This document shows, in pieces, positions 48,801-55,808 of a stretch of DNA of 64,000 nt; the stretch's first letter is position 1; each line of letters opens with the position of its first letter. The notes under the pieces were generated by a model that had not been told where the DNA came from, searched no databases, and saw only the letters and a program-made list of their open reading frames with translations. The stretch is from Candidatus Microbacterium colombiense. GTDB lineage: Bacteria > Actinomycetota > Actinomycetes > Actinomycetales > Microbacteriaceae. The DNA lies in assembly GCA_029203165.1 (NCBI GenBank), contig CP119308.1, forward strand, positions 806,001 through 870,000, read 5' to 3'. The position numbers and the translations under genes are program-made.

Positions 48801-48965
48801 AACAGCAACGCGCCGACGGCCGGTCCGCGCTTCGCCGGCGGCTCGAGCTGGAACATCCCGGCGAACGGCTCGATCGAGATCGGCTGCTTCCACGGCAACG
48901 GCGGGCGCGGCTACCAGGTCTGGGTCACCATCGCCGGCACCGACTACGAGCGCTCCAACTGGTAG
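42888..48965 (+). CDS. Giant membrane-anchored Ig-like / fibronectin III protein
   Basis: A 2,025-residue envelope protein. An N-terminal helix (about 14-33, TLASAAGVTVGVIAITTMAF) anchors it; residues 40-370 look like a repeated beta (propeller-like) region; an acidic stretch follows (TENEDDTTEETVETT). About nine Ig/cadherin-like repeats (roughly 390-1460) are marked by variants of NxxPxAxxD...VLDNDxDPxGDxL. Four to five fibronectin-III-like domains (about 1465-1930) follow. The C-terminal about 90 residues form a separate Cys-containing domain (GQCTDGTCAKF, YQVYCNS, EIGCFHGN). There is no LPxTG sorting signal. It heads the locus of MoxR, DUF58, kinase and FtsK-like genes, 46 bp before MoxR, and likely forms a rod projecting from the membrane. 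The ATG at 42888 has GGGGGG about 8 nt upstream. Confidence 0.85.
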   Translation: MKALSWMRARPKTLASAAGVTVGVIAITTMAFTYEGFPTTKVDLNDGGVWITKTSSLLVGHFNHESTILDGGLRTTGENYDILQAAASVLVVDDDASTVTAVDPARVSLGDSAAIPSTAKVALGHRTAAILDEKSGDLWVVPFQGIAAFEIEAAEPIAELGENADVTVANDGTVFALSSERGEVVTVPVDNEGQALEPSTASVGEIDASARPTITAVGRTPVVLDAAAGVVTTPGGFRTEITGAADAVLQQASADTDAVAVATSSALLEVPLDGSDVTETSVGADGTAAAPVWLRGCTYGAWAGSAKFLRECPGDANDVNAVVDGAEDSTSLTFRVNRDVIILNDAVGGAAWMADDSLQRVDNWNDLTPPEGETENEDDTTEETVETTLPERSEINTPPVAEDDSFGVRPGGTTMLPVLDNDNDADGDVLVAALAEKQPSIGTVQAVNNGGSLQIAVDEKATGTASFIYEVDDGRKGKDTATVTLTVRGWDQNEAPKPKRKTALAVETGGTISYNILPDWIDPDGDDIYLQSVTAAPGDEVDFSKDGQMTYKATASLQGRKEIEVVVADASGLQSTSSITLDVRPQGSTGPKTNADHVVTRAGEQVTVAPLTNDTSVGREPLRLTRVLETPGATIEPDYDNKTFSFIAPKTGVYYVQYQVTTGPKNGEGLVRVDVLPETESDLPPVAVRDVALLPTGGDVLLGVLNNDTDPAGGILVVQSVTVDPGSGISVSVLNHETLRITDQGALEDQVRIAYRISNGSKSADGEVVVIPIPAADEILPPVTNPDSAKVRVGDVVTIPVLDNDTHPSDDVLHLSPELVEPLVDPEDGEAFVSQDAVRFKATDKPGTVYVTYEAVDSHQQKAAGYVTIQVLPIDEETNAAPRPQDLTARALAGSEVNIAVPLDGIDTDGDSVELVGIDSSPTKGRITTVGPNYFTYEAADGASGVDAFTYRVRDRLGKEGTATIRVGVAPAEQINQAPYAVKDAVVVRPGREIAVPVLDNDSDPEGDKLVLVKDGLEVPDALTARVSGDRVLVQAPDREMETSLQYTVVDTRGATATATLQITVDQDVPLKAPVARDDRLQPSDLKDGSLSADLDILKNDEDPDGTKDRLDVEVGDGGTPLENGKVRVTVTDELQLIRYTLTDPDGLQASAFIFVPSRADLRPTLDSTKPVEVISGETKKLPLSEYVTVAGGGEVTITEKAKISANHADGADLLLDPQTLVYTSETGFFGPDALTFEVTDGTGPDDPEGRKATLSIPINVLPPENQQPTFLQGQINVAPGEPAAPLDLAALTDDPDPEDEGNHEFTFIGGDANGISARTDGDRLFVEASSSAKKGATATLKIRVSDGVTEPIEGTIVATVTASTRSLPAANTDTVSEADAGKTITVPALENDVNPFPETPLKIVSAVSESGSAKVSFTSSDVTITPAKSFVGTLVVRYRIQDATQDVDREVNGQIIVTVQDVPAAPGIPVVTSVQDRTVVVSYSAPSNNGAEITGYTVKAVTGGGYSKACSSTTCTLDGLTNNVEYAFQVTATNRVGESLPSGTSEIARPDARPDTPNPPTLVFGDKSLKVVWTTPTTPGSPVDRYTLEISPAPPSGITQKEVTGNSLVWEGLENGSNYQVRVQAHNRAPDPSSWSGWSASEIPAGPPLAAAAPTTQELEPVGNQAQMQVNWGAPDKNGDAIRSYQLEVLEGGSVVRTITPGAQATSQAVVVPTSETAYTYRIRAENKAGWGEWSAQSAPRRGVTAPGAPTSLRVTNEGDRQITISYNQGSRNGARAGEVTYQYRLNNGGWGTIPGNNVIGGLSNGTNYNVQVRGVATVDGTTYAGAVSNTAAGNPHGKPNTPTGGAQQLTTQVRLSWNATGSPNGRDISTVQISIDGGGWQGVGISGSTDVGNDYDQAHNIRVRAQDTTGAWSDVSQTYSAQSSPRPQPRAWVSRGTAGNWPGQCTDGTCAKFVINTANFPAGRYQVYCNSNAPTAGPRFAGGSSWNIPANGSIEIGCFHGNGGRGYQVWVTIAGTDYERSNW

Positions 48966-49011
48966 CGGCTCGGCCATCAGCACTCACCTCAGAGGAAGCG
49001 AACACCACGAC

Positions 49012-49983
49012 ATGAGCATGACCCCCGAACAGGCTGCCTGGTTCCAGGGCACCTTCCAGCGCCTCGTCGACAACATCGACAAGGCGGTGCAGGGCAAGAA
49101 GGAGATCGTCGGACTGGTGCTCTCGTCGATGCTCGCCGAGGGGCACGTGCTGCTGGAGGATGCTCCTGGCACGGGCAAGACGAGCCTCGCGAAGGCGCTG
49201 GCGGCGACGGTGCAGGGCACCAGCACGCGCATCCAGTTCACGCCCGACCTGCTCCCCTCCGACGTGACGGGTGTCACGATCTACGACCAGCAGTCGCACA
49301 AGTTCGAGTTCCACAAGGGACCGATCTTCGCGTCGATCGTGCTCGCCGACGAGATCAACCGTGCCTCGCCGAAGACGCAGTCGGCACTGCTCGAGGTCAT
49401 GGAGGAGTCCCGCGTCACGGTCGACGGCGTCACGCACGAGACCGGCCGTCCGTTCCTCGTGATCGCGACCCAGAACCCGATCGAGCAGGCGGGAACCTAC
49501 AAGCTCCCCGAGGCTCAGCTCGACCGCTTCTTGATCAAGACCTCGATCGGCTACCCCGACCTCGCGATCACCGAGAGCATCCTCGCCGGTGCCTCGGACC
49601 GCAACCCCTCGGCCGGACTGCCGGCGATCATCACGACCAGCGCGGTCGCCGACATGGCCGACCTCGCCGCCTCCGTGCACGTCGAGCCCGCGGTGCTGCG
49701 CTATGTCGCCGAACTCGCCGAAGCGACCCGTGGCGACTCCGCGATCCGCCTGGGCGTCTCGGTGCGTGGTGCGATCGCGATGATCCGCATCGCCAAGGTG
49801 TGGGCCGCAGCGCACGGACGCCACTTCGTTCTGCCCGACGACATCAAGACGCTCGCCCGCCCCGTGTGGCAGCACCGTCTGCTGCTCGACGCGGAGGCGG
49901 AGTTCGCCGGTACCAGCAGTGACGTCGTGATCACGCGCGTGCTCGACGCGGTCGCTGCACCCCAGGCGCGAACGGCGGCCTGA
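49012..49983 (+). CDS. MoxR-type AAA+ ATPase
   Basis: A 323-residue AAA+ ATPase. Walker A is LLEDAPGTGKTSLAKAL (K56), Walker B is VLADEINRASPKTQSALLEVMEE, followed by sensor 1 (IATQNPIEQAGTYKLPEAQLDRF) and the C-terminal lid (SVRGAIAMIRIAKVWAA). MoxR ATPases act as chaperones that assemble or activate partner complexes, nearly always next to a DUF58 protein as here. The next gene starts on the last base of this stop codon (TGATG). In this locus it probably assembles the membrane/surface apparatus. Confidence 0.93.
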   Translation: MSMTPEQAAWFQGTFQRLVDNIDKAVQGKKEIVGLVLSSMLAEGHVLLEDAPGTGKTSLAKALAATVQGTSTRIQFTPDLLPSDVTGVTIYDQQSHKFEFHKGPIFASIVLADEINRASPKTQSALLEVMEESRVTVDGVTHETGRPFLVIATQNPIEQAGTYKLPEAQLDRFLIKTSIGYPDLAITESILAGASDRNPSAGLPAIITTSAVADMADLAASVHVEPAVLRYVAELAEATRGDSAIRLGVSVRGAIAMIRIAKVWAAAHGRHFVLPDDIKTLARPVWQHRLLLDAEAEFAGTSSDVVITRVLDAVAAPQARTAA

Positions 49984-51245
49984 TGACCGCGGAGGCTCTT
50001 CAGGCGTCGCCGGCGCAGACGGAACGCGACGCCGGATGGCGTGATGTCGCGGCCGTCATCGGCGCGCGCGTCCTGACGCGCCTCCGACTCGTCACGGCCG
50101 CGATCCGCCCCCTCGCGTGGGTGCTGATCGGACTGGCGATCGGCTTCTGGATCCTCGGTCAGATCGGCGGATGGTCGGAGTTCACCGTCGCCGCCGTCGT
50201 GATCGCGATCACCGTGGCGCTGTGCGCACTGTTCCTGATCGGCCGCACCGCCTACGACGTCTCGCTCGACCTCGCCCGAACCCGGGTCGTGGTGGGGGAG
50301 CGTGCGGTCGGTGCGCTCACCCTCGCGAATCGCGGCTCGCGGGCGATCCTGCCCTCCCGCGTCGTGCTGCCGGTCGGCGCCGGTCGAGGAGAGTTCGGCA
50401 TCCAGCGGCTCGCCGCCGGTGAAGAGGCCGAAGAGCTGTTCGCGATCCCCACGCAGAAGCGCGGCGTCGTGAAGGTCGGACCGGTCAGCGTGGTGCGCGG
50501 CGATCCGCTCGGACTCTTCGAACGCGCCCACCGTCGCGATGATCCCGTGGATCTGTACGTGCACCCGCGCACGGTGCTGTTCGACGGCCAATCGCTCGGA
50601 TACCTGCGCGACCTCGAGGGACTCCCGGCCGCCGACCTCTCTCGCGATGACGTCTCCTTCCACGCACTGTTGGAGTATCAGCCCGGCGACGACCTGCGGC
50701 ATGTGCACTGGCGCTCGACCGCACGCACCGGCACGATGATGGTGCGCCAGTACGAGGAGACCCGCCGCTCGCACTTCGTGATCGGCCTTTCGCGCTCGGC
50801 CGGCGACTACGCCTCCGACGAGGATTTCGAGCTCGCGATCTCGGCTGCCGGTTCGATCGGGCTCCGCGCGATCCGCGACTCGCAGCGCGTCGACATGCGC
50901 GTACAGGGCCGCGAGCTGCCCGCCGGCACCGGCAAGCAGCTGCTCGATTCGCTCGCCGCGGTCGAGAACAGCAAGCCGCGCGACGGGGGGATCGCCGAGC
51001 TCGCGGGCGTCGTCTCACGCACGATGCCCCTGGCGAGCGTCGTCGTGCTCGTGTGCGGATCGAAGGTGCGCACCGATGATCTGCGTCTCGCCTGCTCCCG
51101 CCTGCCGTACGGCGCCCGGGTGCTCGCCGTCGTCACCGACAGCACGGTCACAGCCCCGGCGCTCCGACGCATCGGCGATGCCGACGTGGTGACCATCGGG
51201 GCGCTCGCGCAGGTCCCCCTCGCTCTGCAGAAGGTTCTCGCATGA
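49983..51245 (+). CDS. DUF58 membrane protein
   Basis: A 420-residue protein with two membrane helices near the N-terminus (about 40-60 and 63-85, VLIGLAIGFWILGQIGG / FTVAAVVIAITVALCALFLIG), then a cytoplasmic or outer beta-rich part and the DUF58 core (FHALLEYQPGDDLRHVHWRSTARTG) with a vWA-like C-terminal fold. DUF58 proteins are the usual partners of MoxR ATPases. It is overlapped at both ends by neighbours (TGATG with MoxR, ATGA with the transglutaminase-like gene), so stoichiometric production is likely. Confidence 0.9.
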   Translation: MTAEALQASPAQTERDAGWRDVAAVIGARVLTRLRLVTAAIRPLAWVLIGLAIGFWILGQIGGWSEFTVAAVVIAITVALCALFLIGRTAYDVSLDLARTRVVVGERAVGALTLANRGSRAILPSRVVLPVGAGRGEFGIQRLAAGEEAEELFAIPTQKRGVVKVGPVSVVRGDPLGLFERAHRRDDPVDLYVHPRTVLFDGQSLGYLRDLEGLPAADLSRDDVSFHALLEYQPGDDLRHVHWRSTARTGTMMVRQYEETRRSHFVIGLSRSAGDYASDEDFELAISAAGSIGLRAIRDSQRVDMRVQGRELPAGTGKQLLDSLAAVENSKPRDGGIAELAGVVSRTMPLASVVVLVCGSKVRTDDLRLACSRLPYGARVLAVVTDSTVTAPALRRIGDADVVTIGALAQVPLALQKVLA

Positions 51246-53644
51246 CCGCTCCGGCCACCGCGTCCACCGCGCTCCCGTTGCGTCGCTGGATCCTCGATCT
51301 CAGCGCGACCGCTGTGCTCGTCGGCGTCGCGCTCGTCGGCTTCTGGCCGACGTTCGCCGGTCCCTCGTTCCTGCCCGCCGCGGTCGGCGGGCTACTGATC
51401 GGTCTCGCGATCGCCGCCGTCTGCGCCTGGCGCCGCTGGGGCATCCTGATCACCACCGGTCTCGTGATCGCGGCCTACTTCGTCTTCGGCGGTGCACTCG
51501 CGTTGCCGCACACGGCGATCGTCGGCGTCATCCCCTCTCTCGACACGCTGGAGCGCCTCGCCGTCGGTCCCGTCACCGCGTGGAAGCAGCTGCTCACCAC
51601 CGTGGCTCCGGTCGCGGCCGGTGACGGGCATCTGCTCGTGCCGTTCCTGCTCGCACTCGTCGTCAGCGCGCTGACCGCGTCGCTCGCCCTGAGGCTCACG
51701 CAGGTCGCGTGGGCGCTGATCCCCGCGGGCGTGCTGCTCATGCTGGTGATCGCCCTCGGCACGCCCGAACCCGCGTTCCCGATCGCGCAGGGGCTGGTGT
51801 TCGCCGTCGTCGGTGTGGCGTGGTTGGCGCTGCGCCAGCTGTGGGCTCCGCAGAACGCGGCGGTGTCGGTCAGCGATGTCGATCCCTCTCGGGCATCGCA
51901 CATGCGCACCCGGCGTCTGCTGGCGGGCGTCGCTGTGCTCGCCATCGCCGGAGGTGCGGGCGTGGCGACGAGTGCGATCGCCGCTCCCTCGGAGTCGCGC
52001 CACGTGTTCCGTGACGTGATCATCCCCCCGTTCAACATCCGCGACTACGCGAGCCCGCTGCAGGCGTTCCGCAAGAACGTGCGCGATGAGGCCGACAAGA
52101 CGCTCTTCACCGTGCAGGGGCTGCCCAAGGGTGCTCGTGTGCGCACCGCGGTGATGGATCAGTACGACGGCATGGTCTACAACGTCACCGACGGTGGTCC
52201 GGCATCGTCGAGCGCCTTCACGCCCCTCCGCTCCGACATGTCGCCGACCGCGAAGGGCCTCCCCGTCACGCTCAAGATAGCGATCGACGCTTACCGGGGC
52301 GTCTGGATGCCGACGGCCGGGGCGCTGACCGATATCGAGTTCGACGGGGCACGTGCGGACGAGCTGCGCCGCAGCACCTACGTGAACACCGAGACGGGCA
52401 CCGCTGTCGCGACCCCGAGCCTGACGAAGGGCGACGAGTACACGGTCGATGCCGTCATGCCCGACGAGTACTCCGACGAGCAGCTCGCCGAGGTCGAGTT
52501 CGGCACGGTGTCGATGCCGAAGCAGAGCAACGTGCCCGAGGAGCTCACCTCTCTCGCCGCCGAGACGATCTCCGACGCCGAGACGCCCATCGAGAGCGTC
52601 CGGGCTCTGGAGTCCTTCCTCTCCGAGGGCGGATTCTTCAGCCACGGCCTCGAGGGTGAGGTGCTCTCACGCGCCGGCCACACCTCGGAGCGCATCTCCA
52701 CCCTCATCGGCGGCGACCAGATGGTCGGCGACGACGAACAGTACGCCGTGGCCATGGCGCTGCTCGCCGGCGAGGTCGGCATCCCCGTGCGGGTCGTGCT
52801 CGGCTACTACCCCGACGAGGAGCGGGCCGAGGAGCCCGTGTTCGAGGCGACCGGTGACAACGTGCACGCCTGGGTCGAGGTCAACTTCGACGGCATCGGA
52901 TGGATCCCGTTCAGCCCGACGCCGCCCGAGGATCAGGTTCCGAACAACCAGAACACGAAGCCGCGCGTCGACCCCAAGCCGCAGGTGCTGCAGCCGCCGC
53001 CTCCGCCGCAGGAACCGGTCGATCTGCCCCCGACGCTGCCCGATGACCGGGAGTCGGAGGACGAGAACCTCAACCTCGCCGGGATCATCGGCGCGATCCT
53101 GCTGATCGGCGGGATCTCGTTCGCCGTGCTCGCGATCCTCGCCTCGCCGTTCATCGTGATCGGGGCGTGGAAGGCCGCCAAGCGACGGGCGCGTCGATCC
53201 GCTGCGCGCACGTCGGATCGCATCAGCGGCGGGTGGGACGAGCTCACCGACCGTGCGGTCGACTACGGCGCGCAGATCACCCCCGGCGCGACGCGGAGCG
53301 AGGAGGCGGTGGCGGTCGCCAGCAGCCTCACGGTGCCCCAGGTCACCGCGCTCGCGACCCGCGCGGATTCCGAGGTGTTCGGCCCCACGGATCCCACGCC
53401 CGACGATGTGGACGCGTTCTGGCGGGAGGTCGACGAGATCGTCGGCGGCCTGGGCAAGGAGGCCGGCTTCTGGAAGCGCACGAAGGCTCGGCTGAGCCTG
53501 CGTTCGCTGCTCGGCGGTACTGCTGTCTCGAACGGTCTGCAGAACCTGAAGGATGCCGCGACCGCGCGCGTCCGCCGCGAACCTGGCACGATCAAGAACA
53601 ACACCGATACGACTCCCCCCGCATCCGAGAGCGAGACCCCATGA
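51242..53644 (+). CDS. Membrane transglutaminase-like protein with degenerate active site
   Basis: An 800-residue TgpA-like protein: about six N-terminal helices (residues 15-240), an outer domain with a transglutaminase-core fold (about 440-565), a Pro-rich spacer, one further helix (about 612-640) and a cytoplasmic tail. The expected catalytic block GxCEQxA reads MVGDDEQYAVAMALLAGEVGIPVRVVLGYY, with D498 in the Cys position; the His is kept (H542 in NVHAWVEVNFD), but the Asp of the usual FDPT block is Ser (S558, PFSPTP). With Cys and Asp both gone it cannot be a normal protease or cross-linker; a binding role is likelier. ATGA overlaps at both ends. Confidence 0.85.
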   Translation: MTAPATASTALPLRRWILDLSATAVLVGVALVGFWPTFAGPSFLPAAVGGLLIGLAIAAVCAWRRWGILITTGLVIAAYFVFGGALALPHTAIVGVIPSLDTLERLAVGPVTAWKQLLTTVAPVAAGDGHLLVPFLLALVVSALTASLALRLTQVAWALIPAGVLLMLVIALGTPEPAFPIAQGLVFAVVGVAWLALRQLWAPQNAAVSVSDVDPSRASHMRTRRLLAGVAVLAIAGGAGVATSAIAAPSESRHVFRDVIIPPFNIRDYASPLQAFRKNVRDEADKTLFTVQGLPKGARVRTAVMDQYDGMVYNVTDGGPASSSAFTPLRSDMSPTAKGLPVTLKIAIDAYRGVWMPTAGALTDIEFDGARADELRRSTYVNTETGTAVATPSLTKGDEYTVDAVMPDEYSDEQLAEVEFGTVSMPKQSNVPEELTSLAAETISDAETPIESVRALESFLSEGGFFSHGLEGEVLSRAGHTSERISTLIGGDQMVGDDEQYAVAMALLAGEVGIPVRVVLGYYPDEERAEEPVFEATGDNVHAWVEVNFDGIGWIPFSPTPPEDQVPNNQNTKPRVDPKPQVLQPPPPPQEPVDLPPTLPDDRESEDENLNLAGIIGAILLIGGISFAVLAILASPFIVIGAWKAAKRRARRSAARTSDRISGGWDELTDRAVDYGAQITPGATRSEEAVAVASSLTVPQVTALATRADSEVFGPTDPTPDDVDAFWREVDEIVGGLGKEAGFWKRTKARLSLRSLLGGTAVSNGLQNLKDAATARVRREPGTIKNNTDTTPPASESETP

Positions 53645-54993
53645 CACAGCTAGCGTTCGGCCGGGTCGCGCCGATCTCCCGTCGTGCGGTGGCCTACCTC
53701 ATCGATGCGCTGATCGCGGGCGGCCTCGGGATCGTCCTGGTCGGCGGTCTGGTCGTGGCGGCCACCCTGACCGGTGGCCTGGACGGGATGCTGAGCACCC
53801 TCCTCGTTGGCGGACCGATCGTGAGCCTGGTGCTGCTCGGATGGTTCATCGTGTACACGCTGATGCAGGCCGGCAACGGCTCGATCGGCATGCGCGCCCA
53901 GGGCCTGCGGCTCGCCTCGGCGGCGGACGGCGCACCGCTCGGCTTCGGACGCGCGCTGCTGCGCAACATCATCTTCGGACTCGCCGGGTCGATCGTGGTC
54001 GGCTACTTCAGTCCGCTCTTCGACGGCTCGGGGCGCTTCCAGGGCTGGCACGACAAGGTCGGTGGCGCCCTCGTGCTCGATGCGCGCGCGGCCACCACAG
54101 CGAACGCGACGCCGGTGGCGCCCGTCACTCCGGCGAAGCTTCCCTCCGGTCTCGCGACCTCGGCCGGGCCCGCCATCCCCGGTCTGGCTCGACCGAGCGC
54201 ACCCGCAGGCGGCCCATTCGCCCCGCCCGCGCCGTCGCCGTTCCCCGCACCGGTTGTCGCCCCTGCCCACCCGGCGCCGCCTCTACCGACCACCGCGGCA
54301 CCGCCGGCTCCGTCGTTCGCACCGCCGGCACCGCCGTTCGCGCAGCCGGCGCCGTCGTTCGCGCAGCCGGCGCAGCCAGCGCCGCCCGCTCCGACGGCCG
54401 CGCCGGTCACGCCGGTCGCTGCCGCCGCAGTACCCGCAGCGTTGCCTGCCGCCGATGCTGATGACCTGATCGCATACGTGCCGGGGATCACACAGGATTC
54501 CGCCCCCGGGCGAGCGACACCTGCCCCCGATCCGAGTGCGCCCGCGCCGAGCGCGCCGGCCGCGCCCGTACCGCCCGTGCAGGCCGATGCGCCCGCGGCG
54601 CCGGCGCCGGCATCCGCCGCGGCGTCGGACGATGACCTCGACATCGAAGACACCCGCATCAGCATCCCCGGCCACCGCCTGGTGTTCACGTGGGATGACG
54701 GCACGCGCGTCTCGGTCTCGCGGCGCACCATCTTCGGTCGCAACCCCGGTCCGGAAGACGGTGCCGTGATCATTCCCGTCCGCGATGAGACGCTGTCGCT
54801 CTCGAAGACGCATTTCGAGGCCGCGGCCGAGATCTCGGGCGGCTGGGTGCTCGACCGGCACTCGACGAACGGCATGACGATCGTGCGCGAGGGACAGCGC
54901 ATCGCGTGCCCCGCCGGACAGCGCGTGCCGGTGCGACTGGGCGACGCGATCGAGATCGGCGATCGGATCGTCACGATCGGTGGATACGCATGA
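53641..54993 (+). CDS. RDD membrane domain fused to an FHA domain (first)
   Basis: A 450-residue protein. Residues 8-150 form an RDD domain (RRAVAYLIDALIAGG, two long helices, then GMRAQGLRLASAADGAPLGFGRALLRNI). A 200-residue Pro/Ala linker (about 150-350) leads to a cytoplasmic FHA domain (about 365-445) with intact phosphothreonine-binding residues: GRNP, SLSKTHFE and STNG. It should tether phosphorylated partners to the membrane, presumably targets of the kinase encoded downstream. A homologue of the same build lies at 59,588. Start and stop overlap neighbours by 4 nt. Confidence 0.88.
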   Translation: MTQLAFGRVAPISRRAVAYLIDALIAGGLGIVLVGGLVVAATLTGGLDGMLSTLLVGGPIVSLVLLGWFIVYTLMQAGNGSIGMRAQGLRLASAADGAPLGFGRALLRNIIFGLAGSIVVGYFSPLFDGSGRFQGWHDKVGGALVLDARAATTANATPVAPVTPAKLPSGLATSAGPAIPGLARPSAPAGGPFAPPAPSPFPAPVVAPAHPAPPLPTTAAPPAPSFAPPAPPFAQPAPSFAQPAQPAPPAPTAAPVTPVAAAAVPAALPAADADDLIAYVPGITQDSAPGRATPAPDPSAPAPSAPAAPVPPVQADAPAAPAPASAAASDDDLDIEDTRISIPGHRLVFTWDDGTRVSVSRRTIFGRNPGPEDGAVIIPVRDETLSLSKTHFEAAAEISGGWVLDRHSTNGMTIVREGQRIACPAGQRVPVRLGDAIEIGDRIVTIGGYA

Positions 54994-55808
54994 GGCCGGG
55001 GCTCGTCGTCTCGCCCGGATCGGCGACGCATCCGGGGCTCCGGCGTGCATTGAACGAAGACGCGCATCTGGCCGGTGCCCCCGTGTTCATCGTCGCGGAC
55101 GGCATGGGCGGGCACGAAGCGGGGGAGCGGGCGAGCGCCGCGGTGATCGCCGAGTTCGCGCGATACATCGGGCGTTCCGCGCTCGAACTCGACGACGTGC
55201 GATTCGCCCTGTCGCGGGCGCGTGAGGCCGTCGAGGAGCTCTCCACGTCGGGGAACGGCCGCGCCGGCACCACGCTCAGCGGGGTCGTGATCGCCTCGGT
55301 CGACGGCATGGGCTATTGGCTCGCGCTCAACATCGGCGATTCGCGCACGTACCGACTGGCCGATGGGGAGCTCGAGCAGATCAGCGTCGACCATTCGGTG
55401 GTGCAGGAGCTGATCGAATCCGGCGAGCTCACCCCGGAGGAGGCCGTCGCGGATCGTCGCCGCAACATCATCACCCGTGCGATCGGGGCGAGCAGCACCG
55501 GTGACGCCGACTACTGGATGTTCCCGGCTGAGCTGGGCGACCGCATCCTGGTGTGCTCCGACGGACTCACTTCCGAAGTGCCCGACGACCGCATCCGCGA
55601 GGTGCTGCACACGACGCCCGACCCGCAGGCCGCCGCCGACACGCTCGTCGCCGAGGCCGTCGCCGCGGGCGGGCGCGACAACATCACCGTCGTCGTCATC
55701 GATGCCGTCTCGGTCGCCTCGCGGCCGGGAACGCTGCTCGAGACGGACGACGATGCGGACATCGACATGGACACGCGTCCGCGAGAAGCAGCAGGAGGGG
55801 TTCGCTGA
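54990..55808 (+). CDS. PP2C-family Ser/Thr protein phosphatase
   Basis: A 272-residue phosphatase of the PstP/PrpC type. All metal-binding motifs are present: RRALNEDAHL, VADGMGGHEAGE, GDSRTY, SDGLTSEVPD and GGRDNITVVVID. It lacks a membrane segment and is probably cytoplasmic, with a short acidic tail (ETDDDADIDMDT). It should reverse phosphorylation by the kinase encoded at 57,202 on the FHA proteins and other components of this locus. Its ATG overlaps the RDD-FHA stop (ATGA). Confidence 0.93.
   Translation: MRPGLVVSPGSATHPGLRRALNEDAHLAGAPVFIVADGMGGHEAGERASAAVIAEFARYIGRSALELDDVRFALSRAREAVEELSTSGNGRAGTTLSGVVIASVDGMGYWLALNIGDSRTYRLADGELEQISVDHSVVQELIESGELTPEEAVADRRRNIITRAIGASSTGDADYWMFPAELGDRILVCSDGLTSEVPDDRIREVLHTTPDPQAAADTLVAEAVAAGGRDNITVVVIDAVSVASRPGTLLETDDDADIDMDTRPREAAGGVR

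Noticed and set aside
42813..48983. Antisense open frame of about 2,056 codons across the whole Ig/FnIII gene
   Set aside because: High-GC codon use makes long shadow frames common. The translation is Arg/His/Gly/Val-rich with no domain pattern, whereas the plus strand gives clear repeated Ig and FnIII domains and sits in the operon.
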